Below, piece after piece: positions 1 through 8,401 of a DNA stretch of 64,000 nt (within the stretch, counting starts at the first letter, position 1; each line of letters opens with the position of its first letter). Origin of the DNA: Candidatus Poribacteria bacterium. Lineage in GTDB: Bacteria > Poribacteria > WGA-4E > PCPOR2b. Under the pieces are notes generated by a model that saw only the letters and a program-made list of their open reading frames with translations, made no database searches and had not been told where the DNA came from. Location: the NCBI GenBank assembly GCA_028819845.1, contig JAPPKS010000027.1, forward strand, positions 458,376 through 522,375. The letters run 5' to 3'. A program made the position numbers and the translations under genes.

Positions 1-345
1 GACAATGAGTTCGGAGATCGTACGACCGGCGTAATGTTAGGCGCCAAGCTATCCTGCTTGTTGAGCTTGGTGCTATTGGTGGGAGCAATTTTGGCTGCAT
101 GGTGGGTCAAAGATATGATACCATTATTTACCGCATTACTCTGTTTACCGCCTTTCATATATATGAACTTCAGGAGAGAACGAAGGGTTATAATCTTCGC
201 GGCACGGGCAGGTATACTCATTCTTTCACTTATCGCTTGTGTTCTAGCCCCATTTTACATAATTTTGCTCGCAGGAAGCCTAATTTTCGTTCGCTGGTAT
301 TATTCCGTTAGATTCGGCATCACATATCCGGGCCGCGAAGCGTAA
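1..345 (+). CDS. Probable UbiA-family prenyltransferase, C-terminal part only (cut by window edge)
   Basis: The reading frame is open from base 1, so the ATG at 34 is probably internal and the gene starts before the window. The visible part begins with an acidic 'DNEFGDRTTG' stretch, resembling the second Asp-rich loop of UbiA enzymes (compare the 'EDVEGDVRHD' loop of the next gene). Three or four hydrophobic segments and a C-terminal 'RWYYSVRFGITYP' follow; that ending resembles other UbiA-type proteins. It stops 28 bases before a second UbiA gene, suggesting co-transcription with the ether-lipid genes. What is seen is a membrane protein with an Asp-containing loop; the family assignment is inference from a short piece. 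If translation really starts at 34 it would be a 103-residue membrane protein of unknown role. Confidence 0.5.
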   Translation, partial: DNEFGDRTTGVMLGAKLSCLLSLVLLVGAILAAWWVKDMIPLFTALLCLPPFIYMNFRRERRVIIFAARAGILILSLIACVLAPFYIILLAGSLIFVRWYYSVRFGITYPGREA

Positions 346-373
346 TAATCCAACGCATTAAACTATTACCCTA

Positions 374-1222
374 ATGAATTCAGCTTATCTTGAACTTTCA
401 CGTCCAATAAACGGGTTGATCGCTTTTTTCTCCGTCTATCTCGGAGCGATGTTTGCAGTCGGGTTGGGGGAATGGGTCGTCGCTACTAATATCAATGTGT
501 TGTTGGCAGCGAGTTCGGCGTTTCTGCTCCTATCGGCGGGCAATGCGCTCAACGACTATTGTGACTACGAGATAGATCGGATTAACAAACCCGGTCGTCC
601 GATTCCGTCCGCAAGGATTTCCCGACAAGGCGCTATGGTGTTTTCTATAACATTGATGGGACTGGGAATCTTGTTTGGGTTTACAGTTAACCTGCATACT
701 GCGGCAATTACCGTCACCGTGTCCGGTTGTCTTGTCTTGTACGCGTTCTGCTTGAAACAAACACCGTTATTCGGTAATCTCCTAGTTGGGGTACTGACAG
801 GCTTAACTTTCATTGTAGGAGGAACCTCGGTGCGGACTGTTTCCGGTACGTTCGTTCCAGCGGTATTTGCTTTCCTGTTTACCACCGCAAGAGAGATAAT
901 TAAAGACATTGAAGATGTGGAGGGTGATGTCCGGCACGATGCGCGTACAATTCCTGTAGTTTGGGGAAAACGGGTTGCCGTGCTGATTGCACTCATCTTT
1001 ATCGCCGCGGTTATATTGTTCAGTCCGATTCCATATTTTCTGAATTGGTATTCGTGGCATTATCTTTTAACCGTTATCGTAGGTGTGGATTTGGTATTAA
1101 TATATCTAGGCTATCGGCTTTGGCGGAATGATTCCAGAGCCAACAGCGCACAGATTCAAAAATGGATGAAGTGGGACATTTTCATTGGATTGGGGGCAAT
1201 CTACCTTGGATCCTCCCCATAG
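374..1222 (+). CDS. UbiA-family prenyltransferase, (di)geranylgeranylglyceryl phosphate synthase-like
   Basis: This is an integral-membrane prenyltransferase of 282 residues, the normal UbiA length, with about eight or nine hydrophobic segments. Both Mg-pyrophosphate binding Asp-rich motifs are present: 'NDYCDYEIDRINKPGRPIPS' from about residue 60 and 'EIIKDIEDVEGD' near 174-185. The second, with its E-I-I-K-D-x-E-D-x-x-G-D pattern, is typical of archaeal digeranylgeranylglyceryl phosphate synthase, which adds the second geranylgeranyl chain to geranylgeranylglyceryl phosphate. A GGGP synthase gene (3652-4398) and a geranylgeranyl reductase gene (2380-3573) lie just downstream, which supports an ether-lipid role over quinone or chlorophyll synthesis. 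The exact prenyl substrate cannot be read from sequence. The start at 374 follows the previous gene by 28 bases. Confidence 0.85.
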   Translation: MNSAYLELSRPINGLIAFFSVYLGAMFAVGLGEWVVATNINVLLAASSAFLLLSAGNALNDYCDYEIDRINKPGRPIPSARISRQGAMVFSITLMGLGILFGFTVNLHTAAITVTVSGCLVLYAFCLKQTPLFGNLLVGVLTGLTFIVGGTSVRTVSGTFVPAVFAFLFTTAREIIKDIEDVEGDVRHDARTIPVVWGKRVAVLIALIFIAAVILFSPIPYFLNWYSWHYLLTVIVGVDLVLIYLGYRLWRNDSRANSAQIQKWMKWDIFIGLGAIYLGSSP

Positions 1223-1228
1223 GCAAAA

Positions 1229-2050
1229 GTGGCGAATCGAGCGGTTATAAATAGTAAGAAGCATCCTATCATCTCTGAATTTCGCAAACTTAGCTCACTA
1301 AACGGGAGAATGAAGGCGTCCAGATTTGTGGTCGAAGGCGTTACGCTCGTCGATCGTGCAGTTCATGACAGGTTACCGGTTGACAAAATCCTTTATACTC
1401 CCGACCTGTTGGCGAATGAGCGGGGGGTTGCATTACTGAATAATTCCGCCGCAGCAAAATTCGCCCCATTTATGCTTAGCGCCGGACTAATGGGGACCAT
1501 TACCAGCACGAGACCGGTTCCAGCCGTGATCGCATCGGTTTGGATGAATTACCAGAACGCGGCAGATCTTCACCTGCCGGCTGAGAGTACGCTGTTAATC
1601 GCCGATAGTGTCACCAATCCGGATAACCTTGGCATGGTGCTGCGCACCGCTGAAGCGGCGGCAGTTGATTCCGTCGTGTTCATCGGAGAAGGCGCAAACC
1701 CTTTCCATAAGAACTGTGTCCGGGCTGCTAGAGGAGCTGTTGGGCGCAGTTCACTGGCGTTTTGCGAGTCACCGGAAGATTATTTCCCTCAGTTGATTTC
1801 GGCTGAATTTGAGATTCTCGGTGCCACCGCCAAGGCGAACACGAGCCTGTATGATTTGGAACTTAGTACCCCCTTGGCGATTGTGGTGGGAAATGAAAAC
1901 GAAGGAATCAGGGAAGAAATTCTCCAACTTTGCACCAACCTTGTCAAGATTCCTATGGCGCCTGGCCAATCCTCGTTGAACGTTGCGGTCGCCGCTGGAA
2001 TAATACTGTTTGAACACGCCCGCTGTCAGCAGTTTCAAGCGGTAAATTAA
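1229..2050 (+). CDS. SpoU/TrmH-family RNA 2'-O-ribose methyltransferase
   Basis: This is a 273-residue SPOUT methyltransferase that transfers a methyl group from SAM to a ribose 2'-OH in rRNA or tRNA. An N-terminal substrate-binding part ('FVVEGVTLVDRAV') precedes the trefoil-knot catalytic domain. All three family motifs are intact: 'NPDNLGMVLRTAEAA' near 130, 'IVVGNENEG' near 220 and 'IPMAPGQSSLNVAVAAG' near 240-256. It starts with GTG at 1229, only 6 bases after the UbiA stop, so it is probably translated from the same mRNA. It has no obvious link to lipid synthesis; a housekeeping gene carried in the operon is the simplest reading. The exact target nucleotide is not predictable. Confidence 0.9.
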   Translation: MANRAVINSKKHPIISEFRKLSSLNGRMKASRFVVEGVTLVDRAVHDRLPVDKILYTPDLLANERGVALLNNSAAAKFAPFMLSAGLMGTITSTRPVPAVIASVWMNYQNAADLHLPAESTLLIADSVTNPDNLGMVLRTAEAAAVDSVVFIGEGANPFHKNCVRAARGAVGRSSLAFCESPEDYFPQLISAEFEILGATAKANTSLYDLELSTPLAIVVGNENEGIREEILQLCTNLVKIPMAPGQSSLNVAVAAGIILFEHARCQQFQAVN

Positions 2051-2161
2051 CTTCGATACCAAAAGCATAAGAAAAATAGTTGACCATTAACCGTAAAATG
2101 AATCCAAATATTAGGAAACTCGCACTGTAGAAATTACGTTCTCAAGCGGGAAAGGCATGCG

Positions 2162-2380
2162 ATGATTCTTATAGACGAAGAACTTTGTAGTTATTGCGGG
2201 GCTTGTGTTGCCGTCTGTCCTGAGAACATCATTGATCTCGTTGATATCTATCTGAAAATAGACCAGCCCAAGTGCACCGACTGTGCGCGATGCATCAAAG
2301 GTTGCCCGGTAGGCGTGCTTGCATTAGAACGAAACGGTAAGGTGTATTACCCAGCGTACGAAGGACGGGGACTTTTTTGA
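2162..2380 (+). CDS. 2[4Fe-4S] ferredoxin, probable electron donor of the adjacent reductase
   Basis: This is a 72-residue bacterial-type ferredoxin with two complete cluster motifs: C9-x2-C12-x2-C15-x3-C19-P and C38-x2-C41-x2-C44-x3-C48-P. Its stop overlaps the start of the geranylgeranyl reductase gene by one base (TGATG), so the two are very probably translationally coupled. Known biology: archaeal geranylgeranyl reductases are low-potential flavoenzymes, and in Methanosarcina an adjacent ferredoxin gene supplies their electrons. The same arrangement here argues that this ferredoxin feeds saturation of isoprenoid chains. Start: an ATG at 2162, preceded by 'aagcgggaaagg', which gives a usable ribosome binding site. 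Confidence 0.92.
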   Translation: MILIDEELCSYCGACVAVCPENIIDLVDIYLKIDQPKCTDCARCIKGCPVGVLALERNGKVYYPAYEGRGLF

Positions 2381-3573
2381 TGGTTCACTCGGACTATGAT
2401 GTCATTGTTGTCGGTGCCGGCCCTGGGGGTGCAATTGCCGCTAAGGTTGCCGCAGAAAATAGCTTGCGTGTCTTGTTGTTGGAAAAACGTCAGGAAATTG
2501 GCGCGCCGGTGCGTTGAGCGGAGGGGATTGGTACAGCGTCGCTGTGCGAGTTTATTCAGCCCGATCCGGCGTGGGTTTCGCGCGAAATTAACGGCGCTCG
2601 AATCTTTTCTCCCAACGAAACCGCCGCCACAATCCATTTTCCGGGCGCCGGTTATGTTTTAGAACGCAAGGTTTTCGATCGAGTCTTGGCGGAAATGGCG
2701 GCGGATGCGGGTGCCGAAATTATCGTTAAAGCACGGGCGACGACCGTTTCCAAGTCAGATGACGGTTTCGTCAACGGGGTGGTATTCCGTTATTTCGGAC
2801 GTGACTACTCATGTAAGGCGAAGGTCGTCATCGCTGCCGACGGAATTGAATCGCAGGTAGCGCGGTGGGCGGGCATAGATAGCACGCACGATTTACGTGA
2901 CGTGGACATTTGCGCCCAATACTTAATTTCTAAGATTGACATTATCCCCGATTTCTGCGATTTTTACCTTGGCCGCGAGCTTGCGCCGCGAGGCTATGCC
3001 TGGGTTTTCCCTAAAGGAGATGACATTGCGAATGTCGGCATCGGAATCGGCGGGACAATCTCCGGTAAGGGCGGGAAGCTCGCCATCGACTATCTAAATG
3101 AATTCGTCAAACGAAAATTTCCGCACGGAAAAATTCTTGCGCAGGTCGTCGGTTGTGTGCCGGTAGGGAATAGTCTGCCCAAGATTGTGGGTGACGGGAT
3201 TATGCTGATTGGCGATGCGGCGCACCATAGCGATCCTATTTCTGGCGGCGGGGTCGCAAACGCAATGTATTCGGGACAATTTGCCGCCAACGCGGCGGTC
3301 GATGCTATCCGAATTGGAGATGTGTCCGCAAAGATTTTGAGCGCTTATCAAAACCGGTGGGACAAGGAAATTGGCAGTAATTTCAAGCACGTCTGCCGAA
3401 TACGAGATGGTGTGCTTAAGTTCAGTGATGACCTTTTTGACAAGTGTGCGGAGGTGGTGTCAAAGATGCCGCCTGGCAAGGTCAACATGACTCAGATTTT
3501 TAAGACGGTGTTGATGCACCAACCACGCTTGCTACTGGAATTGAGACATCTCATACGCTCCGGATGGCTCTGA
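2380..3573 (+). CDS. Geranylgeranyl reductase, candidate selenoprotein (in-frame UGA at codon 46)
   Basis: This is a flavoprotein of the digeranylgeranylglycerophospholipid reductase family, 397 codons if UGA is read through, the usual family length. It shows the FAD-binding 'GAGPGG' (12-17), then 'EIGAPVR-UGA-AEGIG', then '[10 protein letters not shown]' (from about 92), the family signature P-x2-Y-x-W-x-F-P as 'PRGYAWVFP' (from about 203) and '[14 protein letters not shown]' (about 278). Archaeal enzymes have Cys at the UGA position (P-V-R-C-x-E-G). The frame is open on both sides, with no other stop or frameshift. A seven-pair hairpin with a GUC loop follows the UGA at 2531-2547. Best reading: selenocysteine replaces the catalytic-site Cys. 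The alternative is a nonsense mutation leaving a 45-codon stub and a downstream ORF from the ATG at 2686. The start is the ATG at 2380, coupled to the ferredoxin stop. Confidence 0.85.
2531..2547 (+). promoter_or_regulatory. Candidate bacterial SECIS hairpin
   Basis: GTACAGC (2531-2537) pairs with GCTGTGC (2541-2547), with one G-T wobble, around the three-base loop GTC. The stem begins 13 bases after the in-frame TGA (2515-2517) and the loop G lies 20 bases after it. As I recall the bacterial SECIS consensus, it asks for a short stem, an apical loop of at least three bases with a G in its first two positions, and about 16-37 bases between UGA and loop; this fits. A stem this short can occur by chance. 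It gains weight from its position behind a UGA that replaces a conserved Cys. Confidence 0.5.
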
Positions 3574-3651
3574 CGCAATCGGTGTAATTCCATCAGATTC
3601 AATGGCGGCGAGAGCAGATTTGAAAAAACGAATCTCCAAACACCTAACCCC

Positions 3652-4398
3652 ATGAAATCAGGTTCAACCTTAGATTACCTACTGAATGTTCTGTCAAGAT
3701 GCAGAGCAGGCTACATTGTGCTCTTAGACCCGGATCGGCATTCCATCGCCGATTGCATGCATGTTGCGCATCAAGCGGAAGAAGCAGGAGTTGATGCACT
3801 GTTGCTGGGGAGCAGCCTCTTGACAAATGACCTCAACCCGTTTGCAAAAGCCTTGAAGGACGAGACGTCTTTACCGGTCATTGTGTTCCCCGGGGACTCT
3901 ATGCACCTATCCCAGCATGCCGATGCCATATTATACCTAAGCCTAATCAGCGGCCGGAATGCCAATTTTCTAATCGGCGAGCAGGTCAAAGCGGCGCCAT
4001 TAATTCACCGTTGCGGTATAGAGGCGATATCCACAGGGTATATGCTTATTGACGGTGGTACCGCTACGTCGGTTGAAGTTATGAGCGGGACTGCCCCGCT
4101 TCCGCGTGATAAATTGGACATTGCGTGGGCGCACGCGCTTGCTGCAGAGTATCTCGGTATGAAGTTCATCTATCTTGAGGCGGGCAGCGGCGCAAAAATA
4201 CCCGTTCCGGAGGAATTAATCGGCGCCGTTCGCAAACACGTTACTATTCCTATCATAGTGGGCGGAGGAATCACGACGCCGGAGTTGGCTGTTGCAAAGG
4301 TAAACGCCGGGGCAGACTTTATTGTGACAGGAAACGTCATTGAACAGCAAAACTCCTTCTCGTTAATGAATAGATTCGCAGATGCAGTCCATGGATGA
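3652..4398 (+). CDS. Geranylgeranylglyceryl phosphate synthase (GGGPS/PcrB family)
   Basis: This is a TIM-barrel prenyltransferase of 248 residues. It joins a polyprenyl diphosphate to sn-glycerol-1-phosphate, the committed step of archaeal-type ether lipids. Visible signatures are 'LLDPDRH' near 24-30, 'YLEAGSGAK' near 174, 'IIVGGGI' near 201 and 'IVTGNVIE' near 223, which form the phosphate and Mg sites. It looks like the group II enzymes found in archaea and some Bacteroidetes rather than the shorter Bacillus heptaprenyl PcrB. That subgroup call is from memory of motif spacing, and chain length is not predictable here. The gene closes the lipid cluster, 78 bases after the reductase. No glycerol-1-phosphate dehydrogenase is in this window, so substrate supply must be encoded elsewhere. 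Confidence 0.93.
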   Translation: MKSGSTLDYLLNVLSRCRAGYIVLLDPDRHSIADCMHVAHQAEEAGVDALLLGSSLLTNDLNPFAKALKDETSLPVIVFPGDSMHLSQHADAILYLSLISGRNANFLIGEQVKAAPLIHRCGIEAISTGYMLIDGGTATSVEVMSGTAPLPRDKLDIAWAHALAAEYLGMKFIYLEAGSGAKIPVPEELIGAVRKHVTIPIIVGGGITTPELAVAKVNAGADFIVTGNVIEQQNSFSLMNRFADAVHG

Positions 4399-4534
4399 GT
4401 GTGCATACAGATAGGGTGCAGTGTTACTTAAATGCGAGTGGCCGGTAAGGTGGCACAATTTAGACTGGTCTTCGAGGTGCAGAGAGAAAGGGTTCGTGTC
4501 GATGACGCTGGCATGTGACTCTTTTCCTTTTGGC

Positions 4535-4564
4535 TTGACACATCGGTGAGTAAAATGGTATCTT
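4535..4564 (+). promoter_or_regulatory. Probable sigma70-type promoter of the hrcA operon
   Basis: A perfect -35 box TTGACA (4535-4540) is followed after 18 bases by TATCTT (4559-4564). Transcription would begin close to 4571, directly at the CIRCE operator, which is the normal arrangement for HrcA autoregulation. Confidence 0.6.
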
Positions 4565-4572
4565 TACCCGAT

Positions 4573-4599
4573 TTAGCACTCGTATGAGAAGAGTGCTAA
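4573..4599 (+). promoter_or_regulatory. CIRCE operator (HrcA binding site)
   Basis: TTAGCACTC (4573-4581), nine spacer bases, then GAGTGCTAA (4591-4599): a perfect match to the CIRCE inverted repeat bound by the heat-shock repressor HrcA. It sits immediately downstream of a promoter and upstream of hrcA-grpE-dnaK-dnaJ, so the operon is very probably repressed by its own first gene product and induced by heat. Confidence 0.97.
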
Positions 4600-4610
4600 C
4601 ATTAAGAGAG

Positions 4611-5666
4611 ATGGGGGCGGCGCCATTGACAACCGCTGTGCTGAATGCCCGAAAACGCGAGGTGCTTGAAGCGATTATTACATGCTATAATCGGACAGCG
4701 AAGCCTGTCAGCTCCCGGACGATTGCTCGGCAATGCGACATGAGATTGAGCCCGGCAACTATTCGGAATACGATGGCGCAGCTTGGAGAATATGGCTACT
4801 TGGCGCAACCGCATACGTCGGCGGGGCGAATCCCAACGGAACTCGGATATCGCGTGTACGTCGACAATATGATGACAACTCAACGGTTAACGGATGAGGA
4901 GTGTAGATTCATTCGACAGTGGTACGACTCATCGGAACTCGATATTTTTGAAACCGTCGAACAGACTTCTAAGATTTTATCTCAAATTTCTCATTACATC
5001 GGAGTTGCTTTAAGCCCTCAATTGCATGATGGTATTCTACGGCGATTGGAACTCATTCCGCTCGATACCCAGCGGGTAGTAGTCGTATTGATTGCGAATT
5101 CAGGGCTTGTCAAGAATCAAGTGATTTCCATCCGTGAAAGCGTATCCAAAGCAGATATCAAACGAATCAGCCGAATACTGAATGAAAAGTTAGCGGGATT
5201 GTCGTTGGGGGAGATACAACGAATTTCACAAAGCCATAAAAATCTAAAAGCGGTTTTCGATCAGGATCTGTCTGATTCTGTCGCAACGCTGGCGCGCAAC
5301 ACCTTTTCGCTGGATAGGGAAATCCACGTTTATCTAAACGGCACTTCCAATTTTTTCGGCCAGCCTGAATTTTTGGAAGTGGAACAAATTGAACCGTTGT
5401 TTCGTTTTTTGGAGCAAAAAGAACGAGTAGCAGACCTCCTCTCGCCAAAGAAAGAGAGTCCTGACATTCAGGTGCTTATCGGCAGCGAAAATAGGTGTGA
5501 AGGCATGGAGATGTGCAGTGTCGTCCAGTCGACTTTTAGCGTTCAAGGCGATTTACTCGGCACCATAGGCGTGATCGGACCAACGCGGATGGAATACTCG
5601 CGTGTGGTGTCAATCGTAAAATTTACGGCGCATGTTATCGGTCAACATCTTCAAAAGGCGGTATGA
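4611..5666 (+). CDS. hrcA: Heat-inducible transcription repressor HrcA
   Basis: This is a 351-residue repressor of chaperone genes. The N-terminal winged helix ('RKREVLEAIITCYNRTAKPV' and 'LSPATIRNTMAQLGEYGYL', followed by 'PHTSAGRIPTELGYRVYVD') is textbook HrcA. The rest is the GAF-like HrcA domain, ending with 'GTIGVIGPTRMEYSRVV'. An in-frame ATG at 4584 lies inside the CIRCE operator and would be very near or upstream of the transcript start's functional region, so the ATG at 4611 is preferred; the GTG at 4638, just before 'LNARKRE', is another possibility. It is the first gene of the hrcA-grpE-dnaK-dnaJ operon and binds the CIRCE element just upstream. Confidence 0.95.
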   Translation: MGAAPLTTAVLNARKREVLEAIITCYNRTAKPVSSRTIARQCDMRLSPATIRNTMAQLGEYGYLAQPHTSAGRIPTELGYRVYVDNMMTTQRLTDEECRFIRQWYDSSELDIFETVEQTSKILSQISHYIGVALSPQLHDGILRRLELIPLDTQRVVVVLIANSGLVKNQVISIRESVSKADIKRISRILNEKLAGLSLGEIQRISQSHKNLKAVFDQDLSDSVATLARNTFSLDREIHVYLNGTSNFFGQPEFLEVEQIEPLFRFLEQKERVADLLSPKKESPDIQVLIGSENRCEGMEMCSVVQSTFSVQGDLLGTIGVIGPTRMEYSRVVSIVKFTAHVIGQHLQKAV

Positions 5667-5707
5667 TGAGCCATTAGTGATTGAATCCATTGATACGAGG
5701 TGATGAA

Positions 5708-6433
5708 ATGTCAGAAACAATAGAGGTACAAATAGAGGCGGAAGCCGAAGGCACTACATCGGAAGATGGCGAAAAAGACGCTCAGGCAGATTCGGCGGAC
5801 GAAGCGCCAGCCTCTGAAGCTGAAGCCTCGGAGGATGCTAGTGAAAGCGTGGACGAAGCGGAATCCGAGTCGGAAGCAGCGCCTTCCGCCGAAGAATTTG
5901 CTCGGATGAAAGAGGAGTTAGATAGCGCACAAGCCAAGAATGCCGAGTTTGAAGATCGGTCTGATCGGATGCTTCGTACCATTGCCGACTACGAAAATTC
6001 AAAAAAACGCGCGGAGCGTGAGAAAACTGAGTTCTTTAAGTATGCAGTCGAAGGCGTCGTCAAAGATTTAATTTTAGTCATGGACAGTATAGAAAGAGGT
6101 ATCGAATCCGCAAAGGAGTCGAAAGATTTTGATTCTCTGAACGAAGGCATTCAACTGATTCACAAGCAACTTGGCGAATTACTCAAAAAGCGAGATGTAA
6201 CGGTGATTGAAGCTCAAGGTGAGCCGTTCGATCCGAATCTCCACGAAGCGGTAATGCACATTGACTCTGAAGATGTCGAGGAAAACGCCGTAATTGAGGA
6301 GTTTCAACGCGGGTATCTGCTGCACGACCGGGTCATTCGCCCATCTATGGTATCGGTCTCTAGGGGAAAACCACAGACGGAAAACACATCACCGGACGAT
6401 GAAGGTGAAAAGGAGGAAGAATCGAATGAGTAA
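5708..6433 (+). CDS. grpE: Nucleotide exchange factor GrpE
   Basis: This DnaK co-chaperone drives ADP/ATP exchange. Its 241 residues comprise a very acidic, low-complexity N-terminal extension (about 75 residues rich in Glu, Ala, Asp and Ser), the long dimerising helix ('[20 protein letters not shown]'), and the C-terminal beta domain ('[15 protein letters not shown]', '[17 protein letters not shown]'). The ATG at 5708 is preceded by 'cgaggtgatga' and is better than an upstream in-frame TTG at 5681. The end overlaps dnaK by eight bases, so the two are coupled. The acidic N-terminal extension is longer than in E. coli GrpE. Confidence 0.95.
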   Translation: MSETIEVQIEAEAEGTTSEDGEKDAQADSADEAPASEAEASEDASESVDEAESESEAAPSAEEFARMKEELDSAQAKNAEFEDRSDRMLRTIADYENSKKRAEREKTEFFKYAVEGVVKDLILVMDSIERGIESAKESKDFDSLNEGIQLIHKQLGELLKKRDVTVIEAQGEPFDPNLHEAVMHIDSEDVEENAVIEEFQRGYLLHDRVIRPSMVSVSRGKPQTENTSPDDEGEKEEESNE

Positions 6434-8390
6434 AGTGATTGGAATAGACCTTGGTACCACAAACTCGTGCGTCGCAGTATTGGAAGGAGGTGAACCGAAG
6501 GTTATCCCCAACACTGAGGGAAGCCGTACTACACCCTCAGTGGTCGCATTTACAAAAGATGACGAACGAATTGTGGGGCAAGTTGCAAAAAGGCAAGCTG
6601 TGACCAATCCCGAGAACACCGTCTTTTCTGTCAAGCGTTTTATGGGGCGGCGTTATGAGGAGGTAACGCAAGAAATTGAGCGGGTGTCTTATCAAGTCGT
6701 AACAGGACCCAACCAGGAAGCAAAAGTTAAAATCGGCGACCAAGAATATGCGCCTCTCGAATTATCGGCAATGACATTGCGAAAGATGAAAGAGACTGCC
6801 GAAGCCTACCTCGGTGAAGCCGTCTCACAAGCTGTGATTACTGTTCCTGCCTATTTTAATGATGCGCAGCGGCAGGCGACAAAAGACGCCGGACGCATCG
6901 CGGGGCTGGAAGTGTTGCGCATTATCAATGAACCGACCGCCGCTTCGCTAGTGTACGGTCTGGACAAGAAGTCGGACGAAAAAATCGCGGTCTATGACCT
7001 TGGCGGAGGGACATTTGACATCTCAATTCTTGAAATCGGCGATGGCGTTTTCGAGGTCAAAAGCACCAATGGAGACACGCATCTTGGCGGCGATGATTTC
7101 GATCAGTGCATCGTCGATTGGTTGGCGGAAGAATTTCTGAAGGACAATGGCATTGATTTACGCAAAGATCCAATGGCGCTCCAACGCCTGAAAGAAGCCG
7201 CTGAAAAGGCTAAGTGTGAACTGTCTACGGCGCTGCAGTCGGAAGTTAATCTGCCATTTATCACAGCGGACGCCAGCGGTCCCAAGCATATGACTATTAC
7301 GCTTACCAGAGCCAAGCTTGAGCAACTGACCATGAACTTAATTGAACGGACAATTGAACCCTGCCGGCAAGCCATGGCGGACGCTGAATTGAGTCCTTCG
7401 GACATTGACGAAATCGTGCTCGTCGGCGGACAGACCCGTATGCCCAAAGTTCAGGAGATGGTTGAACAGCTATTCACTAAGGCGCCGCACAAAGGCGTCA
7501 ATCCTGACGAAGTCGTCGCTATCGGCGCGGCAATTCAGGCCGGAGTGCTATCCGGTGATGAAGGGGTCAAGGATGTTCTATTGCTTGATGTAACTCCCCT
7601 GTCATTGGGTATTGAGACACTCGGACAGGTCTTTACACGGCTGATTGAACGTAATACAACCATCCCGACCAAGAAAACGCAAATTTTTTCGACAGCCGCT
7701 GATAACCAAGAGGCTGTCAATATTCACGTCTTGCAGGGCGAACGTGAAATGGCGGTCTATAACCGGACACTAGGACGCTTTGATTTGGTCGGTATTCCCC
7801 CCGCACCGCGCGGTGTGCCCCAGATTGAAGTCACCTTTGATATTGACGCCAACGGGATTGTGCATGTCTCAGCGAAAGATTTAGGTACCGGAAAGGAGCA
7901 GAAGATTCGCATTGAGTCTTCCAGCGGACTGTCAGATACTGAGATTGAGCAGATGATTAAGGATGGTGAGGCTCATGCGGAGGAAGATCAACAAAGAAAA
8001 GAGACGGTTGAAGTTCGAAACCAAGCCGATTCGCTCGTCTATGGCACGGAGAAATCCCTACAGGAATATGGCGACAAAGTCTCTGAAGCCGATCGAATCA
8101 CCATAGAAACGGCGATTCAGAAACTGAAAGAAAGCTTAAAAGGCGAAGATGTTGAAACAATAAAAACAGACACCGAGGCGTTGCTGCAAGCTTCCCACAA
8201 GTTGGCTGAAGCCATGTATGCCGAGGCGGCGGCTGACGGGCAAAATGATGCTGAAGCGGGGACGGAAACGGAGAATCAGACAGAAAATGCGGATGCTGAG
8301 GAGAAAATCATCGACATCGAAGCAGAAGATGTTGAGCATACTGGTGACCGCTCTGATGAAAAGGCTGCGGGCAGTACCGATAAGCAATAG
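6426..8390 (+). CDS. dnaK: Chaperone DnaK (Hsp70)
   Basis: This is a 654-residue ATP-driven chaperone. The N-terminal ATPase domain begins '[20 protein letters not shown]' and contains '[16 protein letters not shown]' and '[13 protein letters not shown]'. The linker '[16 protein letters not shown]' leads to the peptide-binding domain and a helical lid. The C-terminal tail is long, acidic and glutamine-poor, ending in 'STDKQ' rather than the usual E-E-V-x-D type tail. The start is the ATG at 6426, placed behind a strong AGGAGG and inside the last codons of grpE. An upstream in-frame ATG at 6294 lies deep in grpE and is rejected. Confidence 0.98.
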   Translation: MSKVIGIDLGTTNSCVAVLEGGEPKVIPNTEGSRTTPSVVAFTKDDERIVGQVAKRQAVTNPENTVFSVKRFMGRRYEEVTQEIERVSYQVVTGPNQEAKVKIGDQEYAPLELSAMTLRKMKETAEAYLGEAVSQAVITVPAYFNDAQRQATKDAGRIAGLEVLRIINEPTAASLVYGLDKKSDEKIAVYDLGGGTFDISILEIGDGVFEVKSTNGDTHLGGDDFDQCIVDWLAEEFLKDNGIDLRKDPMALQRLKEAAEKAKCELSTALQSEVNLPFITADASGPKHMTITLTRAKLEQLTMNLIERTIEPCRQAMADAELSPSDIDEIVLVGGQTRMPKVQEMVEQLFTKAPHKGVNPDEVVAIGAAIQAGVLSGDEGVKDVLLLDVTPLSLGIETLGQVFTRLIERNTTIPTKKTQIFSTAADNQEAVNIHVLQGEREMAVYNRTLGRFDLVGIPPAPRGVPQIEVTFDIDANGIVHVSAKDLGTGKEQKIRIESSSGLSDTEIEQMIKDGEAHAEEDQQRKETVEVRNQADSLVYGTEKSLQEYGDKVSEADRITIETAIQKLKESLKGEDVETIKTDTEALLQASHKLAEAMYAEAAADGQNDAEAGTETENQTENADAEEKIIDIEAEDVEHTGDRSDEKAAGSTDKQ

Positions 8391-8401
8391 AGGAGAGTTC
8401 C

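Noticed and set aside
2686..3573. Shorter reductase ORF starting at the internal ATG 2686
   Set aside because: It would lack the FAD-binding Rossmann motif, which is present and in frame upstream of the single UGA; the full frame from 2380 is coherent.
4584..4610. N-terminal extension of HrcA
   Set aside because: The ATG at 4584 lies inside the CIRCE operator and adds residues unlike HrcA N-termini.
6294..6425. N-terminal extension of DnaK
   Set aside because: It overlaps grpE by 140 bases; the standard DnaK start with AGGAGG is at 6426.
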